In this document: piece by piece, positions 8,169 to 17,049 of the stretch
Position numbering within the stretch: the first letter of the stretch is position 1
How the letters are laid out: each line of letters opens with the position of its first letter
Assembly (NCBI RefSeq): GCF_002939865.1
Contig: NZ_MDEE01000001.1
Coordinates: forward strand, 310,001 to 374,000
DNA length: 64,000 nucleotides
From: Xanthomonas dyei
Lineage (GTDB): Bacteria; Pseudomonadota; Gammaproteobacteria; Xanthomonadales; Xanthomonadaceae
Reading direction: 5' to 3'
Translations under genes and position numbers: made by a program
The notes under the pieces: model-generated
The model's input: the letters and a program-made list of their open reading frames with translations, nothing else
The model's database searches: none
What the model was told of the DNA's origin: nothing

Positions 8169-8733
8169 TGTAGCGCCTGGTTTACGTTGGAGATCGTCAT
8201 GCCACAGCTGCTCGGACTGGCCCTGGCCTTGTGCACGCCTCACTGCCCCCAAGCGCAGCGACTGGACGCAGTGCAGCTCAGGCTGACGCCTAGCCGGATC
8301 GATGCGTGCTTATTGCAGAATCGTTCGACGCAGGGGTCCTGCATCGCTGCCATCAGGCCGGATCAGTGGGTCCCTGTCCACGCGATTGCGCAGACGTTGA
8401 AGCGGTTAGCGGTCTTGGTGACGCATGACGCGCGTGATCGGCACTGACCTGAGGAGTGCTCACTGCATGTTGTGGGACGTTGATAGCGCAAGATCTGCGA
8501 CTTGCTGCGTCGTCTACACCATGCCGGTGATAGGAGTCGCGACACAACGACACCGTCGATGCGCCTGCGTGCACACGCGTCACCGTCGCCAGAAAAGGCC
8601 TCCCGGGTGCGCGTTGTAGAGGTAGCACGCGCAACCAGCCGAGCATTCCGACGCGCAGACGTTCATCCCCTGCACCTGTCGCGTCCGGGTTGCGCCGTTA
8701 CAATGGATATTCACTCCGCTTCTGCACGATCCG

Positions 8734-9327
8734 ATGTCCGTGTCCGACCCCTTACCCGCCATGATCCGCAGCCTGCTGCCTCACTGGAACCCGGAGTGGC
8801 TGGCAGTCGCAGTGCCAACGATCAAAGTCGTTCTGATACTTGCCTTGGCGGGCTTGCTACGCCTGTTATTGCGGCAATTGCTGCGACGCGTATGCACGCG
8901 CTACAACGTGCCCGCCGAGATGATGATCGGTATTCGCCGCGTTGGCAGTTTCATCATTTCGACCAGCGCGTTGCTGATGGTCTTGCACGTTGCCGGTCTC
9001 TCTGGCGAAACGCTGTGGACGGCGTTCACCGGTTTTGCCGCGGTCGGCGCGGTGGCGTTTTTCGCCGCATGGAGCGTGCTATCCAATATCTTCTGCACCT
9101 TCCTGATCATCACCACACGCCCGTTCCGCCTGCACGATCACATCGAGCTGCTCGAAGGTGGCGACAAGCCCGGCCTGAAGGGACGGGTGATCGATATCAA
9201 CGTGATCTACACGACATTGGAAGAAACCGGCGACCATGCGGGCAGCGTGCTGCAGGTCCCCAACAGCCTGTTTTTCCAGCGCACCACGCGCCGGTGGCGC
9301 GAGAGCAGCGGATTTCATGCGCACTGA
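8734..9327 (+). CDS. Small-conductance mechanosensitive channel, MscS family
   Basis: This 197-residue inner-membrane protein has two hydrophobic helices (about 25-48 and 70-92). Next comes the pore-lining TM3 segment TAFTGFAAVGAVAFFAAWSVLSN (Gly/Ala packing, about 95-117), and then the beta domain beginning FLIITTRPFRLHDHIEL. MscS channels open under membrane tension during osmotic downshock. It ends soon after the beta domain (QVPNSLFFQRTTRR), so the C-terminal alpha/beta cage of E. coli MscS is missing. Compact members of this kind are common. ATG 8734 is the first in-frame start. ATG 8761 is an alternative. Confidence 0.88.
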   Translation: MSVSDPLPAMIRSLLPHWNPEWLAVAVPTIKVVLILALAGLLRLLLRQLLRRVCTRYNVPAEMMIGIRRVGSFIISTSALLMVLHVAGLSGETLWTAFTGFAAVGAVAFFAAWSVLSNIFCTFLIITTRPFRLHDHIELLEGGDKPGLKGRVIDINVIYTTLEETGDHAGSVLQVPNSLFFQRTTRRWRESSGFHAH

Positions 9328-9475
9328 GCCGGTAACGGGCGCACAGAGTGCTGATGCTGTGATCGGCAGCCGCAAATTGCTGGAACGTCTGCCCGTCTGA
9401 CAGAGCACTCGCTCTCGTCCACACTCGTGTAAGGGTCAGCCGAGGCGTCGGCAGCATGCGAGTGCGCCAAGGCAC

Positions 9476-9742
9476 TCAGCGCAACTGGCTGTCCTTGCTG
9501 CCGCGACGGTTGAAGCCGCTTTGCGCGCCCTGCTCCAGGTCATGCGCCTGCTGACAGTTCACACACAAATGCACGCCAGGCACGGCCTTGCGTCGCGCTT
9601 CGGGAATCGGCGCATCGCAGGCTTCGCACTGGGTCAGACTTGGCCCCTGGTGCAGCTGACTGCGCGCACGCTTGATCGCGTCTTCGACGGTGGCATCGAT
9701 CTGGTCCTGCACTGCCCCATCACCCGCCCATCCAGTCGCCAT
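9476..9742 (-). CDS. DksA/TraR-type zinc-finger protein
   Basis: This 88-residue protein contains the C4 zinc finger of the TraR/DksA family: CEAC near residue 39-42 and CVNC near 60-63, with the linker DAPIPEARRKAVPGVHLC. It is short like TraR rather than full DksA. It therefore may bind the RNA polymerase secondary channel without the long coiled coil. A GAGG ribosome site precedes ATG 9742. It is transcribed alone. Confidence 0.88.
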   Translation of the reverse strand: MATGWAGDGAVQDQIDATVEDAIKRARSQLHQGPSLTQCEACDAPIPEARRKAVPGVHLCVNCQQAHDLEQGAQSGFNRRGSKDSQLR

Positions 9743-9886
9743 GATCGCCTCACCCTTATCCGGTCAGGCTAGATAGATGGTCATTGGCGCAGGCAAATCC
9801 AAGCCGGCCGTGCACGGTGCCCTCAAACTGAGTGCTCTAACATTCAGTCATCCGCACCCGTCATCCGCACCCACGAAGGATCCGCC

Positions 9887-10141
9887 ATGGAACAACCTGT
9901 CCACCCGTTCTCCGAACTGTTCGCCCAGCTTGGCTTGGCCTCCGATGAGGCCAGTATTCGCAACTTCATCGCCGACCATTCGCCATTGCCGGGCGATGTT
10001 CGGCTGGAAGAAGCGCCGTTCTGGACGCCCGCACAAGCGCAGCTGCTGCGTGAAGAACGTCTCGACGATGCCGACTGGATCGTGACCGTCGACCAGCTCA
10101 ATATCGCGCTGCATATGACTGCTGACGATACCGGCGTCTAA
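9887..10141 (+). CDS. DUF2789 family protein
   Basis: These 84 residues match DUF2789 throughout. LFAQLGL lies near residue 12, a FIADHSPL stretch is followed by FWTPAQAQLLREE, and DDADWIVTVDQLNIALH sits near the end. It is a small cytoplasmic acidic protein of unknown function, widespread in gammaproteobacteria. A bidirectional terminator follows 69 nt downstream and marks the unit's end. Confidence 0.9.
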   Translation: MEQPVHPFSELFAQLGLASDEASIRNFIADHSPLPGDVRLEEAPFWTPAQAQLLREERLDDADWIVTVDQLNIALHMTADDTGV

Positions 10142-10209
10142 CTCAAGTTTGTCGGATAGTTGCGGTCGAGATCGCCTTCAACTATCGCGCTGTACAACGC
10201 GCTGATCAA

Positions 10210-10236
10210 AAAAGAGCGGCCAGTGGCCGCTCTTTT
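10210..10236. terminator. Bidirectional rho-independent terminator
   Basis: AAAAGAGCGGCC (10210-10221) pairs perfectly with GGCCGCTCTTTT (10225-10236) around AGT. A run of A on one side and T on the other lets it serve both the DUF2789 gene and the convergent DUF1328 gene. Confidence 0.92.
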
Positions 10237-10288
10237 GCTTGCAGACGTGCAGCTCGCAGCAAGACGCTATCCGGCTGCACGCTGGACG

Positions 10289-10462
10289 TCAGGTCACCTT
10301 CTTGGCGATCGTCATGCCCAGCACGAACAGCACGATGGCGATGATGATGCCGGCCCAGAACAGGAACTTGGCAATTCCCATCGCAGCGCCTGCCATCCCG
10401 CCGAAGCCGAGCGCACCGGCAATCAATCCGATGATGGCGAAAATAATGGCCCACTTGATCAT
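10289..10462 (-). CDS. DUF1328 small membrane protein
   Basis: This 57-residue, very hydrophobic protein has two membrane helices ([19 protein letters not shown] and [18 protein letters not shown]) and a short basic tail TIAKKVT. It matches the YtjA/DUF1328 family of small stress-related inner-membrane proteins. The Gly-rich loop [12 protein letters not shown] between the helices is typical. ATG 10462 has AGGAG 8 nt upstream. The function is unknown, and expression in related bacteria is often osmotic or stationary-phase linked (general knowledge). Confidence 0.93.
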   Translation of the reverse strand: MIKWAIIFAIIGLIAGALGFGGMAGAAMGIAKFLFWAGIIIAIVLFVLGMTIAKKVT

Positions 10463-10857
10463 GTTGTTGTCTCCTAAACCGGCATGGCGCCGTTGTTCGA
10501 TCGTGTGCTTGCGACACATCGCCGCAAAACATGCGCTGCACGCTACCCATCCGCATGTGCCGCGTTCGTGAATACAGCTGACACATACCGCCACACGCAG
10601 ACGGCGTTCAGCGCTAACAGCGCACGGGTTTCCTGCAAAGACACTGCACGTTGACGCTTCGTCGACGTCACCAGGCAACTCGCGATCAATGCTGTTTTCA
10701 ACACTGATCGAGTCGATAGCGACCACGCAGCAGGGGAGCTGATCGCGCTTCCCTGCATGAAACTGATGTCATTGACCGCAATCGTCGGGAACCATCCGAA
10801 CGCTCTGCAGCGCGCCTGCTCCTCACGGTTAAGACAGATTCGCCAGCATCGGCGATC
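10463..10857. other. Divergent intergenic region, nothing recognised
   Basis: The region lies between the DUF1328 gene and the divergent metallopeptidase gene. I see no convincing gene, repeat or terminator. Promoters for both must lie here but are not clear by eye. Confidence 0.4.
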
Positions 10858-11385
10858 ATGCAGCTCTTGCAGCAGTCGATCGCCATGGACACTCTTCGCT
10901 ATCTCACCGGTTACCCGCCCGCCGTCCTGGATCAGGTGCGCGAGCTGATCGCACAGGACAAGCTCGCCGCGGTCCTGGCGGGGCGCTATCCGGAGCGGCA
11001 CAGCATTCGCACCGATCGCCATCTGTACGATTACGTCAAGGCGATGAAGGAGCGCTACATGCGCTCCTCGCCCACCTTGCACAAGGCGATTTACGACAAC
11101 CACCTGCAGGTGGTGAAGCATGCGCTGGGCACGCACACGGCCATCTCGCGCGTGCACGGCGGCCGGCTCAAAGCCAGTCGCGAAATCCGGATTGCCTCGG
11201 TGTTTCGCGATGCGCCGGAGCCCTTCCTGCAGATGATCGTCGCCCACGAGCTGGCGCACCTGAAAGAAGCCGATCACAACAAGGCCTTCTATCACCTGTG
11301 CAACCACATGACCCCGGACTATTACCAGCTCGAATTCGACCTGCGCCTGTATCTGACCCAGCTGGCACTCGCAGCAGACAGCTGA
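10858..11385 (+). CDS. YgjP-type zinc metallopeptidase domain protein
   Basis: These 175 residues end in the catalytic motif HELAHLKEADHNKAFYHLC near residue 130, an HExxH gluzincin-like site with a following E/H that fits the YgjP/WLM group (DUF45). The N-terminal half is helical and charged. Such proteins are cytoplasmic and of unknown substrate. Some act beside DNA-protein crosslink repair or SUMO-like systems, but that is not implied here. ATG 10858 is used. ATG 10885 is a plausible shorter start, and neither has a strong ribosome site. The next gene follows after 35 nt in the same direction, so they may form an operon. Confidence 0.85.
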   Translation: MQLLQQSIAMDTLRYLTGYPPAVLDQVRELIAQDKLAAVLAGRYPERHSIRTDRHLYDYVKAMKERYMRSSPTLHKAIYDNHLQVVKHALGTHTAISRVHGGRLKASREIRIASVFRDAPEPFLQMIVAHELAHLKEADHNKAFYHLCNHMTPDYYQLEFDLRLYLTQLALAADS

Positions 11386-11420
11386 TCGCGTTGCGCCGGC
11401 TCACGGATTAGGATGCAGCC

Positions 11421-12677
11421 ATGCACGCCTCGTCGCTCGCGCAGCTCACCCTCGCCGCACAAGGCCGACAGCCCGCGGCCATCAATGCGTTGGCGCAGGC
11501 GCTGGTTCGCGCCGGTGAGACCGAACAGGCCCTGACCTGGTATGCCCGTGGCGCCGCCGCAGGCGATGCCACCGCCCAGATCGAAGCCGGCCGCATGCTG
11601 GCCTACGGCATCGGCGGTCCAGTGGATGTCGCTCAGGCCATCGCGTACTGGCAACACGCCGAGCGCAACGGCGTGGCTGCAGCGTCTTACCTGCTGGCGA
11701 CGCTGGCTGTCGGCGAGGACGCTCTGCAACTGGGAACGCAAGCGCATGCGCGGTTGCACGCGGCTGCGGCGGCACACTACCCGCCGGCGCTGCGTGCGCT
11801 AGCCATTCAATCCGGTCGAATCGATCATCCGCAGCAGCAACAGCAATGCGTGCACCTGCTGGAGCAGGCTGCATCGGCCGGCGACATACCAGCCGCGGTG
11901 CTGCTCGCCGAGCGCCTGCTGCGCGGCGAAGGCGTTACCGCTCAGCCAGACGCAGCAAAACAACTGCTCCAGCAACTGCAGCCACTGGGTGTCTCGGCCC
12001 TGCCCGACGTGCAGGTGGCGCCCCCCGATGCGGTCGATGACAGCGCGCGCGAGCACATCCACTTCACCCCACGCAGCGCGCCGACGCGGCTCCACCAGTG
12101 TCCAACGATCGAAAGGCACTCCGCGGTGCTGTCCGCCGACGAGTGCCGGCTATTGATCCTGCTGGCACGCCCGCACCTGCGTGCGTCCCAGGTGGTCGAT
12201 CCGGACGATGCAAGCAGCCAGCGCACGCCGATCCGTACCAGCCGCGGCGCCACGCTTGACCCGATTCTGGAAGATTTCGCCGCCCGCGCCGCGCAGGCGC
12301 GGCTGGCCGCCTGCGCACGGCTGCCACTGAGGCACGCCGAGCCGTTATCGGTGCTGTGTTATGCGCCAGGGGAGCACTACCGCGCGCATCGCGACTACCT
12401 GCCGGCAAGCAGGATCGCTGCAGATCGTCCCGCTGCCGGCAATCGGCAGCGCACCGTCTGCGTCTATCTCAATGCGGTCGAAGCAGGTGGCGAAACCGAC
12501 TTCCCGGTCGCTGGCGTCAGCGTGCAGCCCGGCGCGGGGTCGCTGGTGTGTTTCGACAACCTGCACGCCGACGGCCGACCCGATCCTGATTCGCTGCATG
12601 CCGGCTTGCCGGTGGCCGCCGGGACCAAGTGGCTGGCGACGCTGTGGTTCCGACAGCAACGCTATCGGGATTGGTGA
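11421..12677 (+). CDS. Sel1-repeat protein fused to a prolyl-4-hydroxylase-like 2OG-Fe(II) dioxygenase
   Basis: This 418-residue protein has two parts. Residues about 1-190 are helical repeats of the Sel1/TPR kind (ALTWYARGAAAGDATAQIEAG, AIAYWQHAERNGVAAASYLLA, LLEQAASAGDIPAAVLLAE). Residues about 225-418 form a P4H-type dioxygenase. Its iron ligands fit H-x-D in HYRAHRDY (about 317-324) and the distal His in LHAGLPV, followed by the 2OG-binding Lys in GTKWLATLWF. It would hydroxylate a prolyl or similar side chain on a protein, with the repeats selecting the partner. The substrate is unknown. It sits directly downstream of a metallopeptidase-domain gene. Confidence 0.88.
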   Translation: MHASSLAQLTLAAQGRQPAAINALAQALVRAGETEQALTWYARGAAAGDATAQIEAGRMLAYGIGGPVDVAQAIAYWQHAERNGVAAASYLLATLAVGEDALQLGTQAHARLHAAAAAHYPPALRALAIQSGRIDHPQQQQQCVHLLEQAASAGDIPAAVLLAERLLRGEGVTAQPDAAKQLLQQLQPLGVSALPDVQVAPPDAVDDSAREHIHFTPRSAPTRLHQCPTIERHSAVLSADECRLLILLARPHLRASQVVDPDDASSQRTPIRTSRGATLDPILEDFAARAAQARLAACARLPLRHAEPLSVLCYAPGEHYRAHRDYLPASRIAADRPAAGNRQRTVCVYLNAVEAGGETDFPVAGVSVQPGAGSLVCFDNLHADGRPDPDSLHAGLPVAAGTKWLATLWFRQQRYRDW

Positions 12678-12724
12678 ACAGATTCATACACTGCGCCCTG
12701 CCGACGTGGTTTAAAATGTTGCAG

Positions 12725-12764
12725 CGCGACGTGATCGGACAGGGTCTGCAGACGTCGCTTTTTT
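12725..12764 (+). terminator. Terminator or attenuator ahead of leucine dehydrogenase
   Basis: GCGACGT (12725-12731) pairs with ACGTCGC (12752-12758), TTTTTT follows, and GTCTGCAGAC lies inside the loop. It could end the dioxygenase transcript or attenuate the next gene, 70 nt downstream. Confidence 0.6.
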
Positions 12765-12833
12765 GTTTCCCCATTGCACGGGTCCAGGCCCGGGGCCAGG
12801 GGAGGCACATCACGCAGCCCCGCGGAGCCTTCG

Positions 12834-13934
12834 ATGCTTTTCGAAACCCTCGATACCACCGGTCACGAGCAGGTGATCTTTTGCCACAACCGCGACGCCG
12901 GCCTCAAGGCCATCATCGCCCTGCATAGCACCCGGCTCGGGCCAGCGTTGGGCGGCGTGCGCATGCGCCCCTACCCCAACAGCGAGGCGGCGCTCGCCGA
13001 TGCGCTGCGACTCAGCCGCACCATGACCTACAAGAACGCGCTGGCCGGGCTGAATGTCGGCGGCGGCAAGGCGGTGATCATCGGCGACCCCAAAACCGAC
13101 AAGAGCGAGGTGCTGTTTCGCGCATTCGGCCGTTTTGTCGACACCCTGGGCGGGCGCTACATCACCTCCGAAGATGTCGGCACCGACGTCAACGACATGG
13201 AACAGATCTACCTGGAAAGCGAGTACGTCACCGGCGTGCATCAGGTGCATCGCGGCTCCGGCGACCCGGCGCCCTTCACCGCCTACGGTGCCTTGCAGGC
13301 GCTGATGGCCTCGCTCAATCGCAAGCTCGGTCACGAAGAAGTGGGCAAGGCGAGTATCGCGATCCAGGGCCTAGGCCACATCGGCATGGAACTGGTGAAG
13401 TTGCTCAAGGAACGCGGCGCAAAGCTCTATGTGGCCGATCTGAATCAGGCGCTGGTGGATCGCGCGGTGGCCGAGTACGGCGCCGAAGCCGTGCGCCCGG
13501 ACGAAATCCATCAGGTGCCGGCCGACGTGTTCGCACCGTGCGCGCTGGAAGGTGCGATCAACGAGAACACGCTGCCGCAGCTCAAGGCCAAGATCATCTG
13601 CGGCACCGCCAACAACCAGCTCGCCAGCGCCGCCATCGGCGAAGAACTGCACAAGCGCGGCATTCTGTATGCGCCCGATTACGTGGTGAATGCCGGCGGG
13701 GTGATGAATGTGTCGCTGGAGATCGACGGCTACAACCGCGAACGCGCCATGCGCCTGATCCGCAGCATCTATCACAATCTGGAAAAGGTCTTTGACCTGT
13801 CCACGCAGTTGAACGTGTCGCCGCAGCAGGCAGCCGACCAGATTGCCGAAACGCGCATCGAGGCCATCAGCAAACTCAAACTGCCGCTGGGCCGCACCGC
13901 ACCGCGTTTTTTGCATAAATTGCGCGGCGAATAA
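12834..13934 (+). CDS. ldh: Leucine dehydrogenase (Glu/Leu/Phe/Val dehydrogenase family)
   Basis: This 366-residue cytoplasmic enzyme deaminates branched-chain amino acids to 2-oxo acids with NAD+. The N-terminal substrate domain has GPALGGVRMRPY and the catalytic lysine in GLNVGGGKAVI near residue 79. The Rossmann domain has GLGHIGMELVKLL near 180. The C-terminal motif APDYVVNAGGVMNV is typical of leucine dehydrogenases. ATG 12834 has GGAG 8 nt upstream. The longer in-frame start at 12774 adds an unrelated leader. The product 2-oxoisovalerate from valine could feed the valine degradation operon 40 kb away, though the two are not physically linked. Confidence 0.93.
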   Translation: MLFETLDTTGHEQVIFCHNRDAGLKAIIALHSTRLGPALGGVRMRPYPNSEAALADALRLSRTMTYKNALAGLNVGGGKAVIIGDPKTDKSEVLFRAFGRFVDTLGGRYITSEDVGTDVNDMEQIYLESEYVTGVHQVHRGSGDPAPFTAYGALQALMASLNRKLGHEEVGKASIAIQGLGHIGMELVKLLKERGAKLYVADLNQALVDRAVAEYGAEAVRPDEIHQVPADVFAPCALEGAINENTLPQLKAKIICGTANNQLASAAIGEELHKRGILYAPDYVVNAGGVMNVSLEIDGYNRERAMRLIRSIYHNLEKVFDLSTQLNVSPQQAADQIAETRIEAISKLKLPLGRTAPRFLHKLRGE

Positions 13935-14008
13935 GCACGCCAACGCGCGGGCCGTGTTCGACGACCTGTGCGATGACGACACATGCGTTGACGCAATCGC
14001 CGACGCAC

Positions 14009-14043
14009 GCATGACGCCCGGGCATTGCACCCGGGCGTCATGC
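14009..14043. terminator. Strong 14-bp hairpin between convergent genes
   Basis: GCATGACGCCCGGG (14009-14022) pairs perfectly with 14030-14043 around a 7-nt loop. It lies between the convergent leucine dehydrogenase and autotransporter genes. No T-run follows, so it may rely on stem strength or protect transcript ends. Confidence 0.65.
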
Positions 14044-14050
14044 ACACCGA

Positions 14051-16891
14051 TCAGAAATCGGCGCTGTACTTCAGGCTCACCGCGCGGTCGTCGCCGCGCT
14101 CGCCCACGCGTTGGTCGTAGCCGAAACGCAACTGGCTCTGCTGGCCCAACGGCGCCGAGGCCGCAATGCCGAACACACCGCCCGAGCGCGCCGGCTGCAT
14201 GCCGCGCAGCGGCGCCCATGCCTCCACACCGATGAAGCTGGCATCCAGCATCAACCCCTGGCTGCTCAACGCCTGCTGCCATTCGGCATAACCGCCCAAC
14301 TGCAGGCCGCGCCAGCGATAGGCCGAACGCATGCCGGCCAGCAGTTGCGTACGCGAGGACGTGCTTGCATCGGCACGCAGACCGAAACCATCGCCACCGC
14401 TTTCGCGGAACCCTTCGCTACGCAGACGCACGTAATCCAGGCCCATGTACGGCGTCAGCGACGCAGCTGCATGGCCCCAGCGATACCCGGTTTCCAGGTT
14501 GCCGCTGAGATAGCTGCCGCTGTAATCGCTGAAGGCACTGCTGCGGTCTTCGCCCAATTGCAGGGTGCGCTCGATCTGCCGGTTGACGTTACCGAAGCCC
14601 AGCTGGCCCAGCGTATACGCCGATCCCAGCGTGGTGCCCCAGTACAACTGCGCCTGCACCTGCCGATCGCGGCCGCGTGCGCCATCCAGATCGCCAAGGC
14701 TGTTGGAACGTGTTTCGCCGAAAGCAAAGCCTGTGACCGCACCAGACGCCAAACGCAGATCGTTGCCCATCATCCAGCCGGAGGTAGCGAATCCTGCGGT
14801 GGTCACCCCACCCTCGCCCGGCCCGCCCAGTGCACGCTGCCAGGTGCCCAGCAGGCGCGGCTGTTGCGACAGACCATCGAAATGCGCCGCCAACGCGCGC
14901 CGGTCCAGATCGATGGTGTCGAAGGTCATCGCCGCAGAGGCCGCATGCGCACGTCCAGACAGACTGCGCAGCGAATCCGCTGCGGTTTTGGCATCGGGTG
15001 ATTGCTGCAACGCCGCCGCGGCACGAATGAAGTCGCCGCTGATGCCACCGTTGCCCTGCAGCTGCTGCGCATCGACCTTCTGAAACGCCTGTTCGACGCG
15101 AATTGCCGACTCCATCGATGCCGTGCCGATTGCGCCCAGCGATGCGGCGACGGCCGTGACATCCATGCGCTGCAGCGACACGAACGCGGTGTTGGTGTCG
15201 TAGCTCAGAGTGGCGTTGAGGAAGGTCACCGCCGGCCCGCTACTGAGCGTGGCGAAGGTTCCCTGCAAGCCATTGGTCGCCTGCAGCACCGGATAGATCG
15301 TGTTGTCGACGACGTAATTGCGCCGGCCAAGCAATTGCAGGTCGCCTGCAATGGTCGCGGTGCCGGCGACATTCACACGGTCGCCTACATTCAACGACAA
15401 ACGGCCGTTGCTGGCCTGGGTGTAGTTGCCGTTGACTGAGAGCAACGCGCTGCCGACCTGCAACGTGCCGGCATTGTCGACGCGGCCGCCGACCCTGCCA
15501 GCTCCGACCAGGCTCGCCCCGTTGGCGATCCCCACCCGCGCGCTTTGCAGACTGGCCGTCTGCAAGGTACCGCCCAGCACCTGCGTGTCACCCGTGAAGG
15601 TATTGGCGTCGCTGCCCAACACCAACGTACCTGTGCCACGTTTGGTCAATCCACCGCTACCGCTGATGTCGTTGGCCCAGGTCGACCGTAAGGTATTGAC
15701 CGTGACATCCACCGTGCCCCAGTCAAACCGCGCCGGCCCCAGTACCGCCTTGCCCACGTTGAGCAGGCCGTAACCGAATGTCGGATCGACGCCGGCCGCG
15801 CCCAGATCGGTGGCCGTTCCCAACAACGTCTGTCGGACCAGATCGTTGTTGAAATACGGAAATGCCTGCCACACCAATGCCGCCGCGCCCGAGACCAGCG
15901 GCGCGGCGAAGGAGGTGCCGCTGCCATAGAAATAGGTGATGTTGCTGGCGGTTGCATCGGGGTCGATAAATAGCGACGTGCCCGGTGCCACCAGGCAATA
16001 CCGCATCGCCACGCCGCACGCGTTGGAATACGACGCCAGTTGGGTGGGGTTGGCGGTGTCCAGCGCGCCGACCACTAGCCAGCCGCGCTCCAGGTCTGCC
16101 GCCGGAAGCGTGCCGTTCGGACCCACCTGGCTGGGAAGCGCCGCCGTGTCGGACGGCTGCGCCCGCGACTCATTGCCCGAAGCGAACACCACCAGGCCAT
16201 CGTTACCGATGACAAAGGCGCGATATTCCTGCGCGATCTGATTGGTGACCGTCGGGTCGTTCCAATACAGGCCGCCCCATGAGTTATTCATGATGCGCAC
16301 ACCGGCGCCGATCAGATCGGCATGCACTGGGCCCAGACCAAGCGGCCCGTCGACTTCATTGCCTTGGCCAGTGCCATCGTCCACCGGCGCGCGGTCGCTG
16401 ATGATGCGCGCAGACACCAGGCCCGCACCGGGCGCAATACCGCCCGGCCATTGCCCCACCGCACGCCCGGCCGCCAGCTCGGCGACAACCGTGCCATGCC
16501 CGAGCACATCGCCCACGGCAACGTTGTTGGTGCGCGGGTCGACATAAAGGAAGCTGTCGCTCACCCGCCCCTGCAGGGCCGGATGATTGGTATTGATGCC
16601 GCTATCGATGACACCGATGCGATAGCCCGCGCCGGTGAAACCCAGCGCCTGCGCGGCACGTGCATTGGTCAACGCCAGATGCGCGTCGATTGCCGGTTCC
16701 GGTGTCGGTGCAGTGACCGGCGGTGGAGGCGGCGGCGGTGAGGTGGGCGGCGGCGGCGGCGGCGAGGTCGGTGGCGGTGCCGTCGGCGTGGTCGGACGAA
16801 TACCGCCTCCGCCACCACCGCCGCCACATGCAGTCAACGCCACAGCCAACGCCGAGGCCAGGACAGTCCTGGCGACGTCTTTCTTCTTCAT
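14051..16891 (-). CDS. Subtilisin-like (S8) serine protease autotransporter with a lipoprotein signal
   Basis: This is 946 residues from ATG 16891 (MKKKDVARTVLASALAVALTAC). The lipobox LTAC at residues 19-22 predicts lipidation of Cys22. A poly-Gly run and a Pro-rich tether (about 23-66) follow. The S8 domain shows the catalytic triad Asp96 (VIDSGIN), His122 (GHGTVVAEL) and Ser317 (GSGTSFAAP), with the oxyanion Asn in FASGN. An autotransporter-associated repeat (RGTGTLVLGSDANTFTGDT, about 455) leads to a beta-helix, and a C-terminal beta-barrel ends SLKYSADF. It would expose a protease on the cell surface, like SphB1 or NalP. It is divergent from a thiolase gene. Confidence 0.93.
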   Translation of the reverse strand: MKKKDVARTVLASALAVALTACGGGGGGGGIRPTTPTAPPPTSPPPPPPTSPPPPPPPVTAPTPEPAIDAHLALTNARAAQALGFTGAGYRIGVIDSGINTNHPALQGRVSDSFLYVDPRTNNVAVGDVLGHGTVVAELAAGRAVGQWPGGIAPGAGLVSARIISDRAPVDDGTGQGNEVDGPLGLGPVHADLIGAGVRIMNNSWGGLYWNDPTVTNQIAQEYRAFVIGNDGLVVFASGNESRAQPSDTAALPSQVGPNGTLPAADLERGWLVVGALDTANPTQLASYSNACGVAMRYCLVAPGTSLFIDPDATASNITYFYGSGTSFAAPLVSGAAALVWQAFPYFNNDLVRQTLLGTATDLGAAGVDPTFGYGLLNVGKAVLGPARFDWGTVDVTVNTLRSTWANDISGSGGLTKRGTGTLVLGSDANTFTGDTQVLGGTLQTASLQSARVGIANGASLVGAGRVGGRVDNAGTLQVGSALLSVNGNYTQASNGRLSLNVGDRVNVAGTATIAGDLQLLGRRNYVVDNTIYPVLQATNGLQGTFATLSSGPAVTFLNATLSYDTNTAFVSLQRMDVTAVAASLGAIGTASMESAIRVEQAFQKVDAQQLQGNGGISGDFIRAAAALQQSPDAKTAADSLRSLSGRAHAASAAMTFDTIDLDRRALAAHFDGLSQQPRLLGTWQRALGGPGEGGVTTAGFATSGWMMGNDLRLASGAVTGFAFGETRSNSLGDLDGARGRDRQVQAQLYWGTTLGSAYTLGQLGFGNVNRQIERTLQLGEDRSSAFSDYSGSYLSGNLETGYRWGHAAASLTPYMGLDYVRLRSEGFRESGGDGFGLRADASTSSRTQLLAGMRSAYRWRGLQLGGYAEWQQALSSQGLMLDASFIGVEAWAPLRGMQPARSGGVFGIAASAPLGQQSQLRFGYDQRVGERGDDRAVSLKYSADF

Positions 16892-17049
16892 TCGTGTTCT
16901 CCCCGAACCCATTCCATGGATTGGGCCCCATCCCGGGCCCTGGTTCTCATCATATACGGCATCGCTTCGGGTCTGCAGCCGCACGTCAGCTTGCTGGCGC
17001 GAATCGGCCATGAGGCAGATAATCGTTTCACTTTAAACGGTATCCGCTC

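Larger units (their letters stand above)
7757..8733. other. Long intergenic region, no gene supported
   Basis: Nearly 1 kb between the ECF sigma gene and the MscS gene contains only short frames without family signals. It does hold an A/T-rich patch, one copy of a 62-bp dispersed repeat and a 13-bp perfect hairpin, listed separately. It reads like accumulated intergenic repeat sequence or a decayed gene. Confidence 0.5.
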
